From: Elysia crispata
Taxonomy: Eukaryota > Mollusca > Gastropoda > Plakobranchidae
Length of the DNA stretch: 64,000 bases
NCBI GenBank assembly: GCA_033675545.1
Contig: JAWDGP010001473.1
Location: 87,501 to 151,500 of the forward strand
Reading direction: 5' to 3'
Shown here: positions 12,619 to 25,544 of the stretch, in pieces
How positions within the stretch are numbered: position 1 is the stretch's first letter
Layout of the letters: each line of letters opens with the position of its first letter
Notes under the pieces: generated by a model
Database searches by the model: none
Told to the model about the DNA's origin: nothing
Seen by the model: the letters and a program-made list of their open reading frames with translations, nothing else
Position numbers and translations under genes: made by a program

Positions 12619-12800
12619 AGTACGAATTATAAGAGCTAGAATTTTAGGTAGTTTTCAGCAGTGGTTAGGATAAGGCTTTAAGTGAAAATGACCAAAAATG
12701 CTTGAGTTGGTGGGATTAGAACCATCGATTTATAGATGCTTCGGCACCAATCGTTTTGCACCGCAAAGAGAGCATAGCTTATACCATTAGCTACCATTAT
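12619..12800 (-). mobile_element. tRNA-derived SINE, copy 1, with (AGT)n tail
   Basis: On the minus strand an A-box-like GGTAGCTAATGGTATAAGC is followed about 55 bp later by a B-box-like GGTTCTAATCCC. A shared tail follows (CTAAAATTCTAGCTCTTATAA). The trinucleotide array at 12471-12616 sits at its 3' end. The same body recurs at 13146-13330 and 13560-13680. Confidence 0.55.
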
Positions 12801-13055
12801 TCGTAATAGCATTGCGAATAACTCTGCACATTATTCGTAATAGTATTGCGAATAACCCTACAGCTTATCCGTAATGGTATTGCGAATAGCTCTGCAGCTT
12901 ATCCGTAATAGTATGGTGGTTAATCCCGTAACTCTCAGCTTATTCGTAATAATAATATCGCGAATAACTCTGCAGCTTATCCGTAATAGTATGGTGGCGG
13001 TTAATCCCGCACACTGTTATTCGTAATATAAAGGTATCGCAGATGTCTCTGCAGC
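12797..13055. repeat. Palindromic minisatellite, about seven units of 34-42 bp
   Basis: Units start TTATTCGTAAT or TTATCCGTAAT at 12797, 12831, 12865, 12899, 12940, 12977 and 13017, and most end CTCTGCAGC. Several contain the inverted pair TTATTCG...CGAATAA, so each can fold. Two units share a variant with GGTTAATCCCG. The array lies between two inverted SINE arms. Confidence 0.6.
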
Positions 13056-13145
13056 GTTAATTAATCACAAATGGTTTTAAATTTTATGACTGCTTACTCT
13101 TAACCTAGGCCAAACCTGTTAACGTGCAGCATTTAGAGCATTTTA

Positions 13146-13330
13146 ATAAATGCTTCGGCACCCATCGCCTTCCCACGCAAAGAGAACAAAGCTTATACCA
13201 ATACGCCACTTCGCATCTATAAATCGATGGATCCCACCATTTCAAGCATTTTCGGTCATTTTCACTTAAAGCTTTATCCTAACCACTGCTGAGCACTACC
13301 TAAAATTCTAGCTCTTATAATTCTTATTTA
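13146..13330 (+). mobile_element. tRNA-derived SINE, copy 2, rearranged
   Basis: Bases 13146-13210 match the SINE head in minus orientation (GCTTCGGCACCCATCGCC through ACCAATACGCCACT). Bases 13211-13330 match the B-box and tail in plus orientation. The second part is the inverted partner of 12622-12760. It looks like two copies joined head to head, or the product of a template switch. Confidence 0.5.
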
Positions 13331-13559
13331 TAATCAACCCAGTGGCGTGCCTCCTCTAGATCTAAATTTGAAACTATTATATATATTTTAGGCATACACA
13401 TTGTTATCGTTCGTCCTAGATGTTTGAGTGTCCAATGGCAAGTGTGGTGCTTCCGGATTCAGTGGTTGTCTTTAGTGCGATTTGTACTTTCCCAATCAAG
13501 ATTGCTAGTCACTCAGGGAGGCTTAGTAAATACCTTCGCTATGAAACTCTCTTTTTAAG

Positions 13560-13693
13560 GGAGAGTAGTGGCGTATTGGTAAAAGCTATTTCTCTTTGAG
13601 TGACAAGGCGATGGGTGCCGAAGCATCTATAAATCGATGGTTCTAATCCCACCAATTCAAGCATTTTCGGACATACTCCTGCTGCTGCTGCTG

Positions 13694-13775
<82 letters not shown>
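13560..13775 (+). mobile_element. tRNA-derived SINE, copy 3, with (CTG)n(CTA)n tail
   Basis: TGGCGTATTGGTAAAAGC fits an RNA polymerase III A box, and GGTTCTAATCCCACC, some 57 bp downstream, a B box. The body is cut at CAAGCATTTTCGG and passes into CTGCTG and then a long CTA array (13678-13775). A live tRNA gene is unlikely because no acceptor-stem pairing was found. Confidence 0.55.
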
Positions 13776-14165
13776 CAACTATTGCACCCTGATGTGTTAT
13801 GGCAACAGCAGTCTCTCTATCTTTGCCTTTCCTGGACCAATAGTTCAATGGATCCCAAAATTGCTTTATGACTTTCATTTCATTCTCAACTTTTTTTTCT
13901 TCATTTTATTTTCAGTTTTCCTTTCTTTCTCTATTCACCTCGGGTGAAATGTAATTTTGCCGACTGGCTGGTTTTCTCTGCATACAATGTAAGTTTATGA
14001 TGAAAAAAATAGGGGTGATGTCAGATGTATATGTGTTTTATGGAATTTCCCCAAATCAAAATTTACCAGGAGCCATGCTTTCATATTGTTTCTTTCAATT
14101 ATTACCTTGTCTCTTATCCGTTATAAAATCATGTCTGTTGAAAATTGCTTTAAAATGTTCAACAT

Positions 14166-14230
<65 letters not shown>
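14166..14230. repeat. (TA)n microsatellite
   Basis: Perfect TA array of about 62 bp. Apparent Ile/Tyr reading frames across it are artefacts. Confidence 0.95.
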
Positions 14231-14233
<3 letters not shown>

Positions 14234-14234
14234 A

Positions 14235-17069
14235 AAGAAAGGAAACAAGCAAAAATAAAACAAAAAGAAAAAAAATATCGGTCTCTCAAATAAATATTGG
14301 TCAGAAGCCTCAGTCGGATATCAATCTTGTTCTAATTATAGATCATACAAACACTACTTTGTCCTGACTCACCCCTGTTTCATGGATAAATAATTAATTC
14401 TAATCTTTATTCTCAAAATAACAAAATATAAATTTAATGCTATGGCCAATAGTGATTTAACTAGTAAATAATCTAAAATTTGAGCTCATATCGACATGAA
14501 ATTCAGTTCACTACAACTTAGTTGTAATTTTTATTTCATGTGTAATACATTTCGGTTTCAAATTATTTCTGAGAAAACCCAAGTCACATGACAATCTTAC
14601 TTTTCGGAGAAATAGCATTGTTCTGTTTTTGGCCATTAATTTTTCAGTTTCACTATCCTAGTCCTCTGACGTTCCCTTGCCACTCTTCACTTCATAGCAA
14701 AGTCTTAAGTATCGCTCATGATCTGATCTGGACGCTCGTATGAGAAGTCATGCATATAGAGATTCTGAATTGAAATTTAGACTCATTTGCTGATTTTAAG
14801 TCCAGACTCTAGGTCTAGATTTGGCCTTTATGTAGATCTAAATCTAGATCTAGATCAAGAATAGATCATAAATTAGAAAAAAAACAACAAGGAATCCAGG
14901 ACCACACCACATCCACAGGTTTTAGAGGAAAGGAACTGGTAAGTGGCTCTGATCACATTAAAGTTTTAACTAGATCTAGCTGGTTTAGCTCTAGATAATT
15001 TAAATGAGTACTAATAATCTTTACCTACGGATCTATTTTTTAGAATCTATATCTAGATTTAGACTTTAACCGAAAGATAGGTCTAAACCCAGTATAGCAC
15101 GGTCACTTTGTAGTTGACTAGCTGCATAGTTTATTCATTTTGAATGAGCGAAACGTAATCAATGAAACTGAGACGAGACTATATGTTACATATATATCAC
15201 CCATTGCCAAATATAGGTAGCTTAGATCTATCTTGATTTTACTCCCATATGTCATGCCTTTATCTTGAAAGTTGTAGACATTTCTATATAACCCAAAGAA
15301 GCAAAATTGTAATATAGACCTTTGTTGAAGATGTGATATAATTTTTTATATAAGCACTTCATGATTGACAAAGTTATTGCCCTTGATTGATTACGCAATA
15401 TTGGAACAAAGTTATTGATATTTTACTATAAAAAATAATATTTCCGATGCACTTGAAGGAAAAAAAAACGTCGCAATAATCGTTTAATTTAGAATAAAAG
15501 CTTAAATAAGATGTTTATTCTTCATGCTAGCCAGAAATTGCCCTTGATGCGTAAAATAACACGAAAAAAACATCTTTTTCAAGCACTCATAGTCAAAACA
15601 GTCTTTGTTGAACAAATATTTTTTTTTTCTTTAAAGGATTATTATGCTTGCAAGAGTATATTATGCAAAATATCAGACCCTGTACCATTTGGAAGTACTC
15701 CATAGTAATTTTGTAAATTTATCATTAAGTACTACATGTAATAATAAAGTAATAATAATAAAGTGCATTTATATATCGCATATCCAAATGATTAAAATGC
15801 TCTATGCATGTTTCTCTAGTCTAAAATTGCCTATCCATCTGGGTTATTGTTTGGGAATGGTTCAAAATTATTTGTATCCTTCTATTCATTATACTGTACC
15901 ATTATGAACACTACATTAACACAAAAAATACATGTAAAAAAAAACAAACAAAATGTGAAGAAGTCATGCCATTCTTTGCTAATAAGTTCTACTCAATTAT
16001 GAGACTTGTGAATGAATTAAAAAAAAAATTTATGTAAGAGGTTCTATTTTCTTGTCAATATCTTTGTTAAGTTTTAATTTTCATGAAAAATTGTCAAGTC
16101 CAAAATGAACAAAGGAAAGACCTGATAAACAAACAATGCACTGAACTCTTTAACAAATTCTATAACACTGATCATGTCAAAGATTTAAAAAATAAAGAAC
16201 TATGTATAGAAAGTTTATTGAAATTATGTTGCATTATGAAAATCAAAATAACTTATTATTATACTTTATTGGAGACAATATTGCTCTTTTGTCTAAAAAC
16301 AAGCATTTTGCATACATTAGTATATTCCAAGCAGTGGACATAGAACTCAAACAAGAGGAGATGTATATCATGCAGAAATAAAAAGCTAGAAATCATAATG
16401 ATATTCATTTCATCCAATTTGATATTTCCCCTTCATTTAAAAAAATTGCAAAGAATGTGCATTTTTGTAAACACATACATTTGCTAGGATTATAGCATGA
16501 AAATTTACAACTCCTATTTAAAATATCATCTTATGAAATACAAATTTATTTAAATCAACATGAGATTGAACTATGCATACACTAAACTGGTCATTTAAAT
16601 ATTTTATCATGCAATTTTCATCCACCAAGAATAAAATTTCATTCATGATATAAAGCATCAGATGCATTTCAACTGACCTTTCATCATTCTAATTTGCATT
16701 TAGAAATGTTCTTGATAAGTTGTGTTTAAATTGGGCTTTTCATTGACACCTAAACACGTAATATGTCTGGCATCCCAGATGAAATGAGAAGTCGTGGTAG
16801 CAACTGCTATTTGATGATAAGTCAACTTTAAAAACTTTAAATCATATGTATTAAAAGTCAAAAGTGTGAACAGAACTGAAAATGAATTTTTCTTCAGGTA
16901 TCAGGGCACCACCTTAAATTTGAATCATATACTATGCATTCCTTTAAACAATATAAACAGACATATTTTGTATATTCAACTAAAGAAAAATCGAACAAAT
17001 AAAATTAAAATTAAAATTTCAGCTTCACAACTATATGATTTGTAATATTCAAGCTGAATATTTTCAGCT
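14235..17069. other. No gene seen
   Basis: Contains TCTAGATC motifs at 14808-14860 and an ATATATCACCCATTGCCAAATA segment near 15190 that recurs inverted near 20935. Reading frames at 15511-15907 and 16083-16343 are AT-biased without motifs. Confidence 0.4.
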
Positions 17070-17341
17070 TCAGGCACATACATGTACTTTAGTAGAGTCA
17101 TTGACCTTTTCAATTTGTATCTCATACTGTTTTTTTATCTTTTGCTCCTCATCCTGCTCATTCTTTAAGTTGTCCCAACAATTCTTTACCAGTAATTTCT
17201 GCTTCAAGCAATAGACTGCCCATTTTGCCGCATCTGTCTTTAGCCTGGCACTGTATTCTGCCTGATGCTTGGCTTTTGGATGTTTTCTTTGGAGGAACAG
17301 GCTTCTTTTTCTTTGGCCATAACTTCATGAAAAACTGTTCA
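17070..17341 (-). CDS. Possible Lys-rich, coiled-coil exon or pseudogene, minus strand
   Basis: The minus strand shows a TTTCTTTTTCAG acceptor just above 17341, followed by open sequence. From about 17305 down to a TGA at 17070 one frame reads HPKAKHQAEYSARLKTDAAK, WAVYCLKQKLLVKNCWDNLK and then a charged coiled coil. The first 50 bases look coding in a different frame (LWPKKKKPVPPKKTSK), so either a frameshift has broken it or two small frames overlap. It pairs with a GTGAGT donor near 20063. The family is unknown; the lysine and tryptophan pattern recalls uncharacterised transposon-associated DNA-binding proteins. Confidence 0.35.
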
Positions 17342-17344
17342 CTG

Positions 17345-20060
17345 AAAAAGAAAATAAATAAACAGATTTAAGGACAAAAGGGCACTATTGTCTGACTCAG
17401 ATCTTTTTGTCTCTATAGGATGCAACTACTATAAATAAAGCATATATCATACACCATCAAGGATGAGTGATAAGCAAGTCATTTTGAAAAAACACAGATA
17501 TGGTGACAAATCACTGTTCTGTTTGGGTCCATCATACTTTTTTTTAATCATCCCTATTTAAAACAAATGATGCTTGTGAGCCTAAGAATGTAAAATATAA
17601 CATGGAAATGAAAAATAAGAGACTATTGAAGAGTACCATTCTAAATGGTTTAAATTGTATTCTAAAGACAAATCTAAAATGATGCAATAGCAATTCTAGA
17701 GATGAAAATCAGGATTAGATTCTTTTTAGCCTGTTGACTCATAACACATGAGCAGAAACTGAAACAACAAAAAAAGGAGGAGTCAAGTCTTCATAATTTC
17801 TCCTCCACGTGATGTTTTTTTTTTATATATAAAAAAGAAATGGAAAATTGTGTGCGTTAAGAGATTTTATAGCCATTAAATTGACCTTTTAATTTTTTGT
17901 AGTCCTCTTACTGTATGTGGAGTAGAGCTGTTTTGACTGTGAAACTTCTAAAATGGATAACTATCATGCATGATGCTATCAAATACAAGTAATAACTGCT
18001 ACACTTAACAAGAATAGATGGAAGTGAAATAAAATCCTTGACCTCTTGATTACTTGTGCTGAAGACAAAAAATTTTGTTTGTCAAAAAGGTAAATGTAAT
18101 CGTGCTTATTATATGTAGACAAAAAATAATGCTGAATGATTATTCAAGAGGAAAATTTGAATAAAATTCCTGCCAGCACTGGTAACCGCTTTAAAGGGTT
18201 TGTATTATTGTCTGCTGCATGATTGATATCATCTGCCATCTGGATAAAAAAAGTGAAAAAAAAAAAATTGTACAAATTCTCCTTCTACTTTGGTAAAAGT
18301 TGTCCTGAGTGATAAACCATTATTATTAAACATATTGTCCAATTAAGAGGCAGCTGCATAGATTTCATCTTGTGAAACAGTGTGAATGGCTTAATGTTAA
18401 CAACAAACAGTTTGTGGTGTGTGGATTTTATAAAAAACATTTCATTCTATCCATAGAAATCAAAACTAGACTGTGAAATAAGCATTGCAACTGGACCATT
18501 ACTCCCAAACATTTTTATTTCCTTACAGAAACTGTAGTTAATATCTCCCAATATCGGGATTTAAAACATTACAAATCTTTCACTGTTTAATTTCAACATC
18601 TAATATAATGAAATTTAAGAAATAATATTTGAAAATAATGACTTAATTTTCAGAAATAGGACCTTGCACTACTTTCAGGAATGGTGGCTATCAGACATGA
18701 TGAAAACAGTGCTCTAGGATTGTATCATTTGAAAGTTTGCATTTATATCTAGATCTAGATATAGGTTTTTGAAAACCTTCTATGAGACATCAATATTTAA
18801 AGACTAAAATTAAGTTGCCGTTTTGGCACACTTTATAAAAATGAAGCTTGAGAGAAAATATAATAATTTAATTACTATTCCTGAAATTGGTTCATTTACA
18901 CAAAAAGTCAAGCACACTTTCCTGCCCCTTATATTTTTGCACATTCTTACCCTTGAATAAGTTAAAAACAAATTCTTTCCTGTCATAAACTGATAAAATT
19001 TTCTCATTTATGGATTTTACATTATGATCTAGATCTAGAATCTAGATATTTATAATTTTCATTTTGCTTAATTGAGCCAAATCAATTTCAAAGAAAACAA
19101 TGTCCTGTAGCAATCCTGGGAAAGTTTGTCAGCATATTCTCTTTAAACCTTTGACGACTGTAACAGATGTAGATATAAAAACTACATAGTATCAGTCTTA
19201 GAACTTTTCAAAAGAAAACAAAGTGAAAAATGCAGGTTTCCTGCACTTCCTCAAAAGCTAGATCTAGATCTAGTTCTATCAAACTTACATATATTGACAA
19301 AGAAGTTATTCCTATTCAACTTTGCTAAAGTTATCTCACAGCTCTAATAAATGCACAAAACATATTAGCTCTAAAACTAAATATAAATTTCAAAAGATTA
19401 GGAGAACTGATCTAGCTTTATTATCTTCAGTTCTTAAAAAAGTCTTAAAAATGACTTTTCTTTAAATCTTTGCCTTTTCATAACTTTTCCGAAAAATATG
19501 ATTTGACATGAAAACAGTCATGTTAAGGCTTTTTAGAAAGTGAAAGTAAATCAATTACCTGAAAATTACAGAAAACAACGTTTAAAAACTTCTCTTATCA
19601 CTTCGATAGTGGTAGTAAATAAAATAATATTTTATGAAAACATAAAAAAGGAATATTAATGAACCGTTCCCATGTTTCATTTTACATTCCCAACTAACAC
19701 AAAAATTTTAACTTGAGACAGCAATGGGAAGTTTCCGTTTTGATTTCAATCTTGTCAAATAGTGTTAAGTGAGAGAAGGTCCTAATATTTGTGAGAACAA
19801 TGAGAAAAACCGAAAATATATTTTAATACTTTCCAAGTTACAAAGAATACAACTATGCAGAACTTGATAGGTGTCTTTTCTTGAGATGAATTATCTAGAT
19901 CTATATTTTCTAAGTCACTTACACAAAAATGACGAGTGAGATGCTATGACAGAATAGTCAATTCCTCGACTCTCAAGTAAGTTAACCAAAAACAAGTTAA
20001 TGGAATCAAAATAGAAAAGAAGTCATAGCAAAATAAAAGAGATATCCTTAAACAAAACTC
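17345..20060. other. Probable intron of the minus-strand unit; no element recognised
   Basis: AT-rich, with isolated TCTAGATC motifs near 18750, 19027 and 19258. The intron status depends on the 20063 donor and 17342 acceptor being real. Confidence 0.3.
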
Positions 20061-20062
20061 AC

Positions 20063-20165
20063 CTGTGAAGACAGATTTGAGAGACTTTAAATGCGATGTT
20101 ATGCAGGGTAGAGCTACCAGTCGGACTAACTCTCAAGAGCTGTTCTTAGTTTGATGCGAAAAATG
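20063..20165 (-). other. Possible non-coding first exon of the 17-20 kb minus-strand unit
   Basis: The minus strand ends a non-coding-looking stretch with CTTCACAG followed by a consensus GTGAGT donor at 20062. The nearest good minus-strand acceptor is at 17342, where sequence with coding character begins. The upper limit is a guess, since no TATA box or initiator was identified. Confidence 0.3.
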
Positions 20166-20169
20166 TGAA

Positions 20170-21180
20170 AGATCACTGTGTCTTGCGAGATCTTTTTTTT
20201 AAAGTAATATCTGACAATGCGAACGAACATTCAAAACAACTTTTCCCTTTTTTAAATAACTTTGAAATCGTAAAATTAGAATTTATAATTTAAAAAATGA
20301 GATTGTTAATATTTTGTCCACTTTGTTTTTTTCGTGTAACTTTCCTCACGGTTTTTGACATGAAAATGAACTGTGGCGATATTAAGACTAGGCTCAACCT
20401 CCGACCACTTACATTTTGGGGCTTTAAGATTATTATTCAACCCAACTGAATACCTTGCCATAGTTTAAAAAAAAAGAGCTAGTTTCTTAGACATGTATTA
20501 GATTTGGGTAAATTCAAACACCTAGGTGTATTTGAGGAGAAAATGTTATGTTAAGTTAGGAATTTTTAAAACACCCTGAAGACCTAATCAACGATTTTTT
20601 TCAGTAAAAAGCATTGGAACCCATGGCTACTCTCCTTCCAATGTCTCCAGAGAGAAAAGTAACCTTTGAAGCCTTCTTAAAATGATTTTGTGGTGCAGCT
20701 TCCTGTTAGGTTTATTTCATGATAGATTTTCACAGTCGATTTTAATATTGATTTCATAGTTGGAAGTCTGTAAAATAAAAAGCAATTGATCAATCAAAAT
20801 AAAATTATGCATGTCTGTTGATTATTTACATTTTAATAAATGTGTTAAATTATAAATAGAACCGTAGTTTAGACATAACGTTATGGTTCAAGTACTGCGG
20901 TGACGTATGCAGATATGCCTTATTTGGCAATGGGTCATATATAAATATATGTAGGGGGTGCAATTCGCTAAGGATCACAAGGCAAGATTATTGTGAGACT
21001 CCTTACGTCACCTTACACACAGGGGTCATTGTGCACATTGGTCTTTGTCAATGGTACATCGTTGACTCATAGGTGTAGGTATTTGGGCGCAGCACTTATT
21101 TTCTGAAACTCTTTGTTTGTTTTGTTATTTTCAGTTTCCATCCTTTTCTAGCAGAAATCTAGAAATTTCTAAATAGTACC
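20170..21180. other. No gene seen
   Basis: Lies between the minus-strand exon and the gypsy-like fragment. It could hold a shared promoter region, but nothing specific was recognised. Confidence 0.4.
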
Positions 21181-23390
21181 TGTAACATTACACTGTTGTT
21201 TTTAACATTATGTTTTCGAATAACACATTACTTCTGTACGGTGTAGTTAATAATTTTAATTATATTTGGCTCTCTTTGTAAACCTATATTCTATTTATCA
21301 GCTTGTCCGGTTGAGAATTATGAAAGATTTTATTTTAGTTGTGTATGCATCTGCTCTCTGTAATTAGGACCCCAGCTAGCGCATGGGGTAAATTTGGCGC
21401 ATTTTCTTGTCACCCTCCTTCCAGTTCTCAAAGTGACAGGTCGCGTTTTCTTTCTATGTTCCATTTTTATGTTCCTTAATTAAAGAGAAATTAAAGTAGC
21501 TCATTAACAAATGGTCTGCAAGACAGCGGGTGTGGTTGGGTTTTTATTTGCTTTGTTACTTTCTTGGATTTTATTTCCCTGAGTTTTTATTTTTTCTCTG
21601 TTACTTTCTTGGGTTTGGTTTCCTTGGATAATATTTTATGGATTCTGGATTTCTGATAAATTTGATAAGCTGGATTGTCGCTACATAATTGTATTAACCG
21701 GAGCTATACACAGTATCCTTCTGTTGGTTATCTTTAATAGTAATTTACTTAGATTGATCCCTCAGAGCTGAACTCTATTAGTTTGTACTCTTTTATAATC
21801 CTGACGAAAATTGTATCGTGTGAAAGGAATTTAGATGTTTTAAGACCTTCTTTATTTCCTGTTTCTAATATCAATTTTCTCCTTTCAATAAATTTTAGCT
21901 TTTGGTTGATTATCTTGCACCTGAGTTGTTTTGTAGTTAGAACTAATGTCTTTGTTGTTTATTTGGACTGTCTGGGATGCTTTGGTGATGATCTTTACTA
22001 GTTTAGGTTGAGGAAGGAAGTAAGCCCCCCCCTCACATAATTTTGGTGTCAGAAGTGAGATTATAGGTGTGAAAAATTTTTTTTCTCTATCTCCATTCTC
22101 TTGAGTTGTGTCGAGCTTCCTATGGCCTACCCCTTTCCGAAGGTTTCATTTTCTAGTTAGATGTTAGAATTGTTGTTTAGAGCCCCCCCCAAAAAAAAAC
22201 AACCAAACCCAGGAGAGATGGCCATGTCCACAAAAAAAGAACAGCCAGTTTATCGTCCTTGCACCACGACTAGTGCTTAAAGCAAAATTTTATGGAGACA
22301 GCGTTGCCAGGGACATATGGCAGTTTGTTGAAGAGGTGAAGACAGCCTGAAGCACTCAAAGTTGTGAGACAGAGCACGAGAAGCTTGGCTTCCTCTGGTC
22401 CCACCTGGTCCAACAGGAGTTGAATTGCCTTTGGATGGGGACTCACGAGATCCCCAGAGGATGCTGCAGACAATCGCAACTAATTATGGGGAGGGTGGGA
22501 GCATTTTATGTCTCTTGGGCAACTTTCAATTGACCCGACAGAGCCTTGGTGAGATGTGTAAGGTGTTCTCACACCTGGGGACGGGATCTGCAGCACGACC
22601 TCCATATCTGACTATCTGCTGCCAAGAGTCTTGACATCCCTTACAGTGGATACCTCCTCATGGACGTTACCATTGCTGGGAGGACAATACATGACCAAGT
22701 TTTCTTAATCATGCGAGATCTGCCTGGAGGGTTTCGGCAACATTGTCTTCTGGGCACGAACGTCCTTGGGGAGATAGATGACTGGGGAAGAGGGACAGAT
22801 AGAAGGCAGCCGGAAGTGATGCAGAGGACAAATTCTAGGGTTGGGAAACTTGTACGGCTTGTGGAGAGCGTCAACATCCCGTCCTCTTCAATTGCGATGG
22901 TGGCAACTACCCGCTGTGATCAGGCATATGAAGATGAGTTGGTGGTAGAACCAGTAGAGTGCTCTTTGCCAGGTGGGTTAATAGCAGTACCATCTGTGGT
23001 CAAGGCGAGAGTAGGAAGATGTGCCATCTTAACACCGGAGAAGAGTCAGTGGTGTTCAAGCAATGGACTATGGTGGGAGCGATTTGCGAGGCCAACGTTT
23101 CTCTCCTACCATAAATCTACAGTACACCTTCTGCTGGGTCGAAGTGTTTGCGGAATCACCAGCAATAGCTGAGCAATCAGCGCTTAGCTGATATAGAGAT
23201 ATGCTACCAGATGATTTACCTTATGACCAAAGACTGGCTCTCCTCTAGCTTCTGGCCGAAAACTCTGACATTTTCGCATGGACTGATTTGGACTTGGGTT
23301 ATATGGAGGCAGTGAAACATCGTATCCCAGTAACATTGGAAATACCTAGCGGGTGGAATGGGTGGACACAAGAAGTACAGGAAACATAGT
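21181..23390 (+). mobile_element. Fossil Ty3/gypsy-like LTR retrotransposon fragment
   Basis: A likely 5' LTR (21181-22037) starts TGTAACATT and ends CTCACA. A primer-binding-site-like sequence, TTGGTGTCAGAAGTG, follows at about 22043, as in many animal gypsy elements. The interior carries a degraded gag-like stretch, a protease-downstream region (22660-23170, with IAGRTIHDQVF and LLGTNVLGEI) and the start of the region before the reverse transcriptase. No integrase or 3' LTR was seen. It is broken in many places and looks old. Confidence 0.55.
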
Positions 23391-23399
23391 GTTTATTAT

Positions 23400-25270
23400 G
23401 AAAACACAGAATCTGTTGGATAAGGGTTGAATTCATCTCAACAGGCCGTTTAACATGTTAGTTGAAAAACAGAGAAATGGGTGGAACATTTTACACTTTG
23501 ATCTGAAAGAGTAAGCCTTGAAGGTTCATAAATAGAATTATCACTCAATGCACATTGGGGAACACTGAATATCTTTTCCTTAAAAGGTAAATCAAGCGTT
23601 GTCATCAATGTGTAATTGAAAACACTGTAGTCTTAGATCATAAAATCCTAGTCAGAATTTTAAAAATAATTTTGTCCTATATGACCAAAGCAGACGTTTT
23701 GCATTCTTGGTTTAATGTAGACATTACCAAAATTTTTTTCTTGCTGTGGAGAACTACACTTGTGTTGGAATTCAATGAGTTGATCTTAGGTTATGTTGAT
23801 TTTAGTTGCTGGAACCTGAACCAGCTCCTCTGTTTTTCTATTAGAATAAACGGACGTGTTGACTTCAACATAAGTGTTAAAACTCCTGTGTTGATTTCAC
23901 TTTTCTTTCCTAGATCATTATCTGTCTTTAAAATCAAGTGGTTGTGGTGATGTTAATTTTCACTCGCTGCTCATCAACTATCTTTCCCATTTCCCGCCTA
24001 TGCTAAAACCTAACAAAGATGATCGCAACACCCTTTCTGCTTAATGTACCCGTACTATACTGTACATAGTTGAGAAGGTGGTGCTAACAGCACACAATAG
24101 TGAGAAGTTACGCCGTAGCAGCTAACATACTATTGATCAAATTGGAATATTTTTCGTCCCGCCCACTTGATTGCTAAGAGCTAATCCCTTTTAGCATCAG
24201 AGAGATCTATACAACCCAACCTCATCAAGACCCTACGCCTACATCGTTACGTAGGCATTAAACAAAATTGTCCAATAGCATATGAGTATGATGGGGCTGG
24301 TTAGCGGCGGGAGCCAGACACCATGGGCACAGCACAGGCTGTCATAGTTTGATGTGCATGCGCACGCATTCACTGAGCCAAATATCAGCATCAGATTTAG
24401 TGTGAAATCTAGATTCAGATCACTGTGGCAGAAATTTTGGTGACGGGGCAAAAGCACAAACTGTACGCCCACTTTCGTATAAATTGAAGAATGGTGAAAG
24501 AGAAGGCATTGCGTGGCCTGTGGCTTAGGAGGGAAAAGGTGGGGAGGGGGTGGGCACAGCATGAAAGCCTCATGAATGTGTTTGTGGATGCCCAACATTG
24601 ATACAGCAACCTGTAAATTTCAGATCCAGCAAAAATAATCCAAATTTACATCTTTTGAAAAAAAAAAAAAAACGAAAAAACTACATACAAAAAAACCCCA
24701 ACCAGTTTATGATTAAACCTTGTGACAAAGGTCACGCCATTGACTCCATTGATGTACGCAAAACTAAAACAAAATAAAGTCCCTTGATGAAGATTGATGT
24801 ACGTAAAGCACAGTAAAGTCCCTTGATTTTATCCTACGGTTGTGTTGGTGTTGTCATACCCCCCCCCCCCCCAGCTACTCAACTTAAGTGTAGTCTACTC
24901 TAATTACCTGAATTATCAATGCCAAGCCTTTCTATAACACAGTAATAATGAAGTTTGAAAATCAGTTTTTCCTAAAATAAGAAATAAATTTGCAAATGAG
25001 ACTATGATTTATAAATGCATCTAGCCCTATTATGTTAAAGAGTCACTGTTTTTACATTTGGACCTCAGTTACAACTCTCATGTTGAGTCAAAACTATGGT
25101 TTTTTTTTTTACTTTGTTTTTGTTTGTTTATTATTCCTTTCTTTCCCTGCCCTTGACTTAATCATACACTTGACAGACATATATAATTTTCTGTTCTAAT
25201 CTTGAAAGCTGATTTTAATTGTAGTCAATATAAACTTAAGAGCTTTTGAACCTTTGGTGCTTTTAATTGT
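23400..25270. other. No confident gene; 5' end of the PARP14-like gene may lie here
   Basis: No start exon could be fixed. The stretch holds a C run near 24860 and the short duplication at 24720-24835. The reverse-strand frame at 24239-24598 (119 codons) has no domain features. Confidence 0.4.
24720..24835. repeat. Short tandem duplication, about 60 bp unit
   Basis: GATTGATGTACGTAAAGCA plus AAAGTCCCTTGAT repeats an earlier GATGTACGCAAAACT with AAAGTCCCTTGAT. No function is suggested. Confidence 0.5.
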
Positions 25271-25274
25271 AGAG

Positions 25275-25340
25275 ATGGTCTTGTAATATTGGTTGACCCC
25301 CAACTTGATATCAACCAAAATGATAAGGATCATTTTATAA
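25275..25340 (+). CDS. Possible upstream exon of the PARP14-like gene
   Basis: An open stretch starting DGLVILVDPQLDINQNDKD follows a TTTTAATTGTAG-type acceptor. If it ends at the weak donor GTGACT at 25341 it leaves one base, which joins in frame to the next exon at 25545. The hydrophobic VILVDP strand followed by a polar helix would suit the start of an RRM-like fold. The donor is poor and the acceptor could be two bases either way, so this exon is tentative. Confidence 0.4.
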
Positions 25341-25544
25341 GTGACTTTTCAAAATGCTAGTTCACAAATGAAATTTAGAATGAAGAGTGAATAGATAGGC
25401 ATGATTTAACACTATTCTTAAGATGAATCTCAATGTGTCAAATATGACCAATAGTGTACAGCAGATTCTCATAGATAACATTTTCATCATTATAAGAATA
25501 TCACCGAAAGGTATAATTTTCTAATGCATTCTGCAATTTTTTAG

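Noticed and set aside
12797-13055. CRISPR-like array
   Set aside because: Units are contiguous without unique spacers of constant length, and the setting is a eukaryotic genome.
13560-13680. tRNA gene
   Set aside because: A and B boxes are present but acceptor and anticodon stems do not pair, and the body recurs as a repeat, so a tRNA-derived SINE is the better call.
20610-20690. Start exon beginning ATGGCTACTCTCC
   Set aside because: The start context is fair, but only 12-20 codons are open and neither donor nor a matching downstream exon is convincing.
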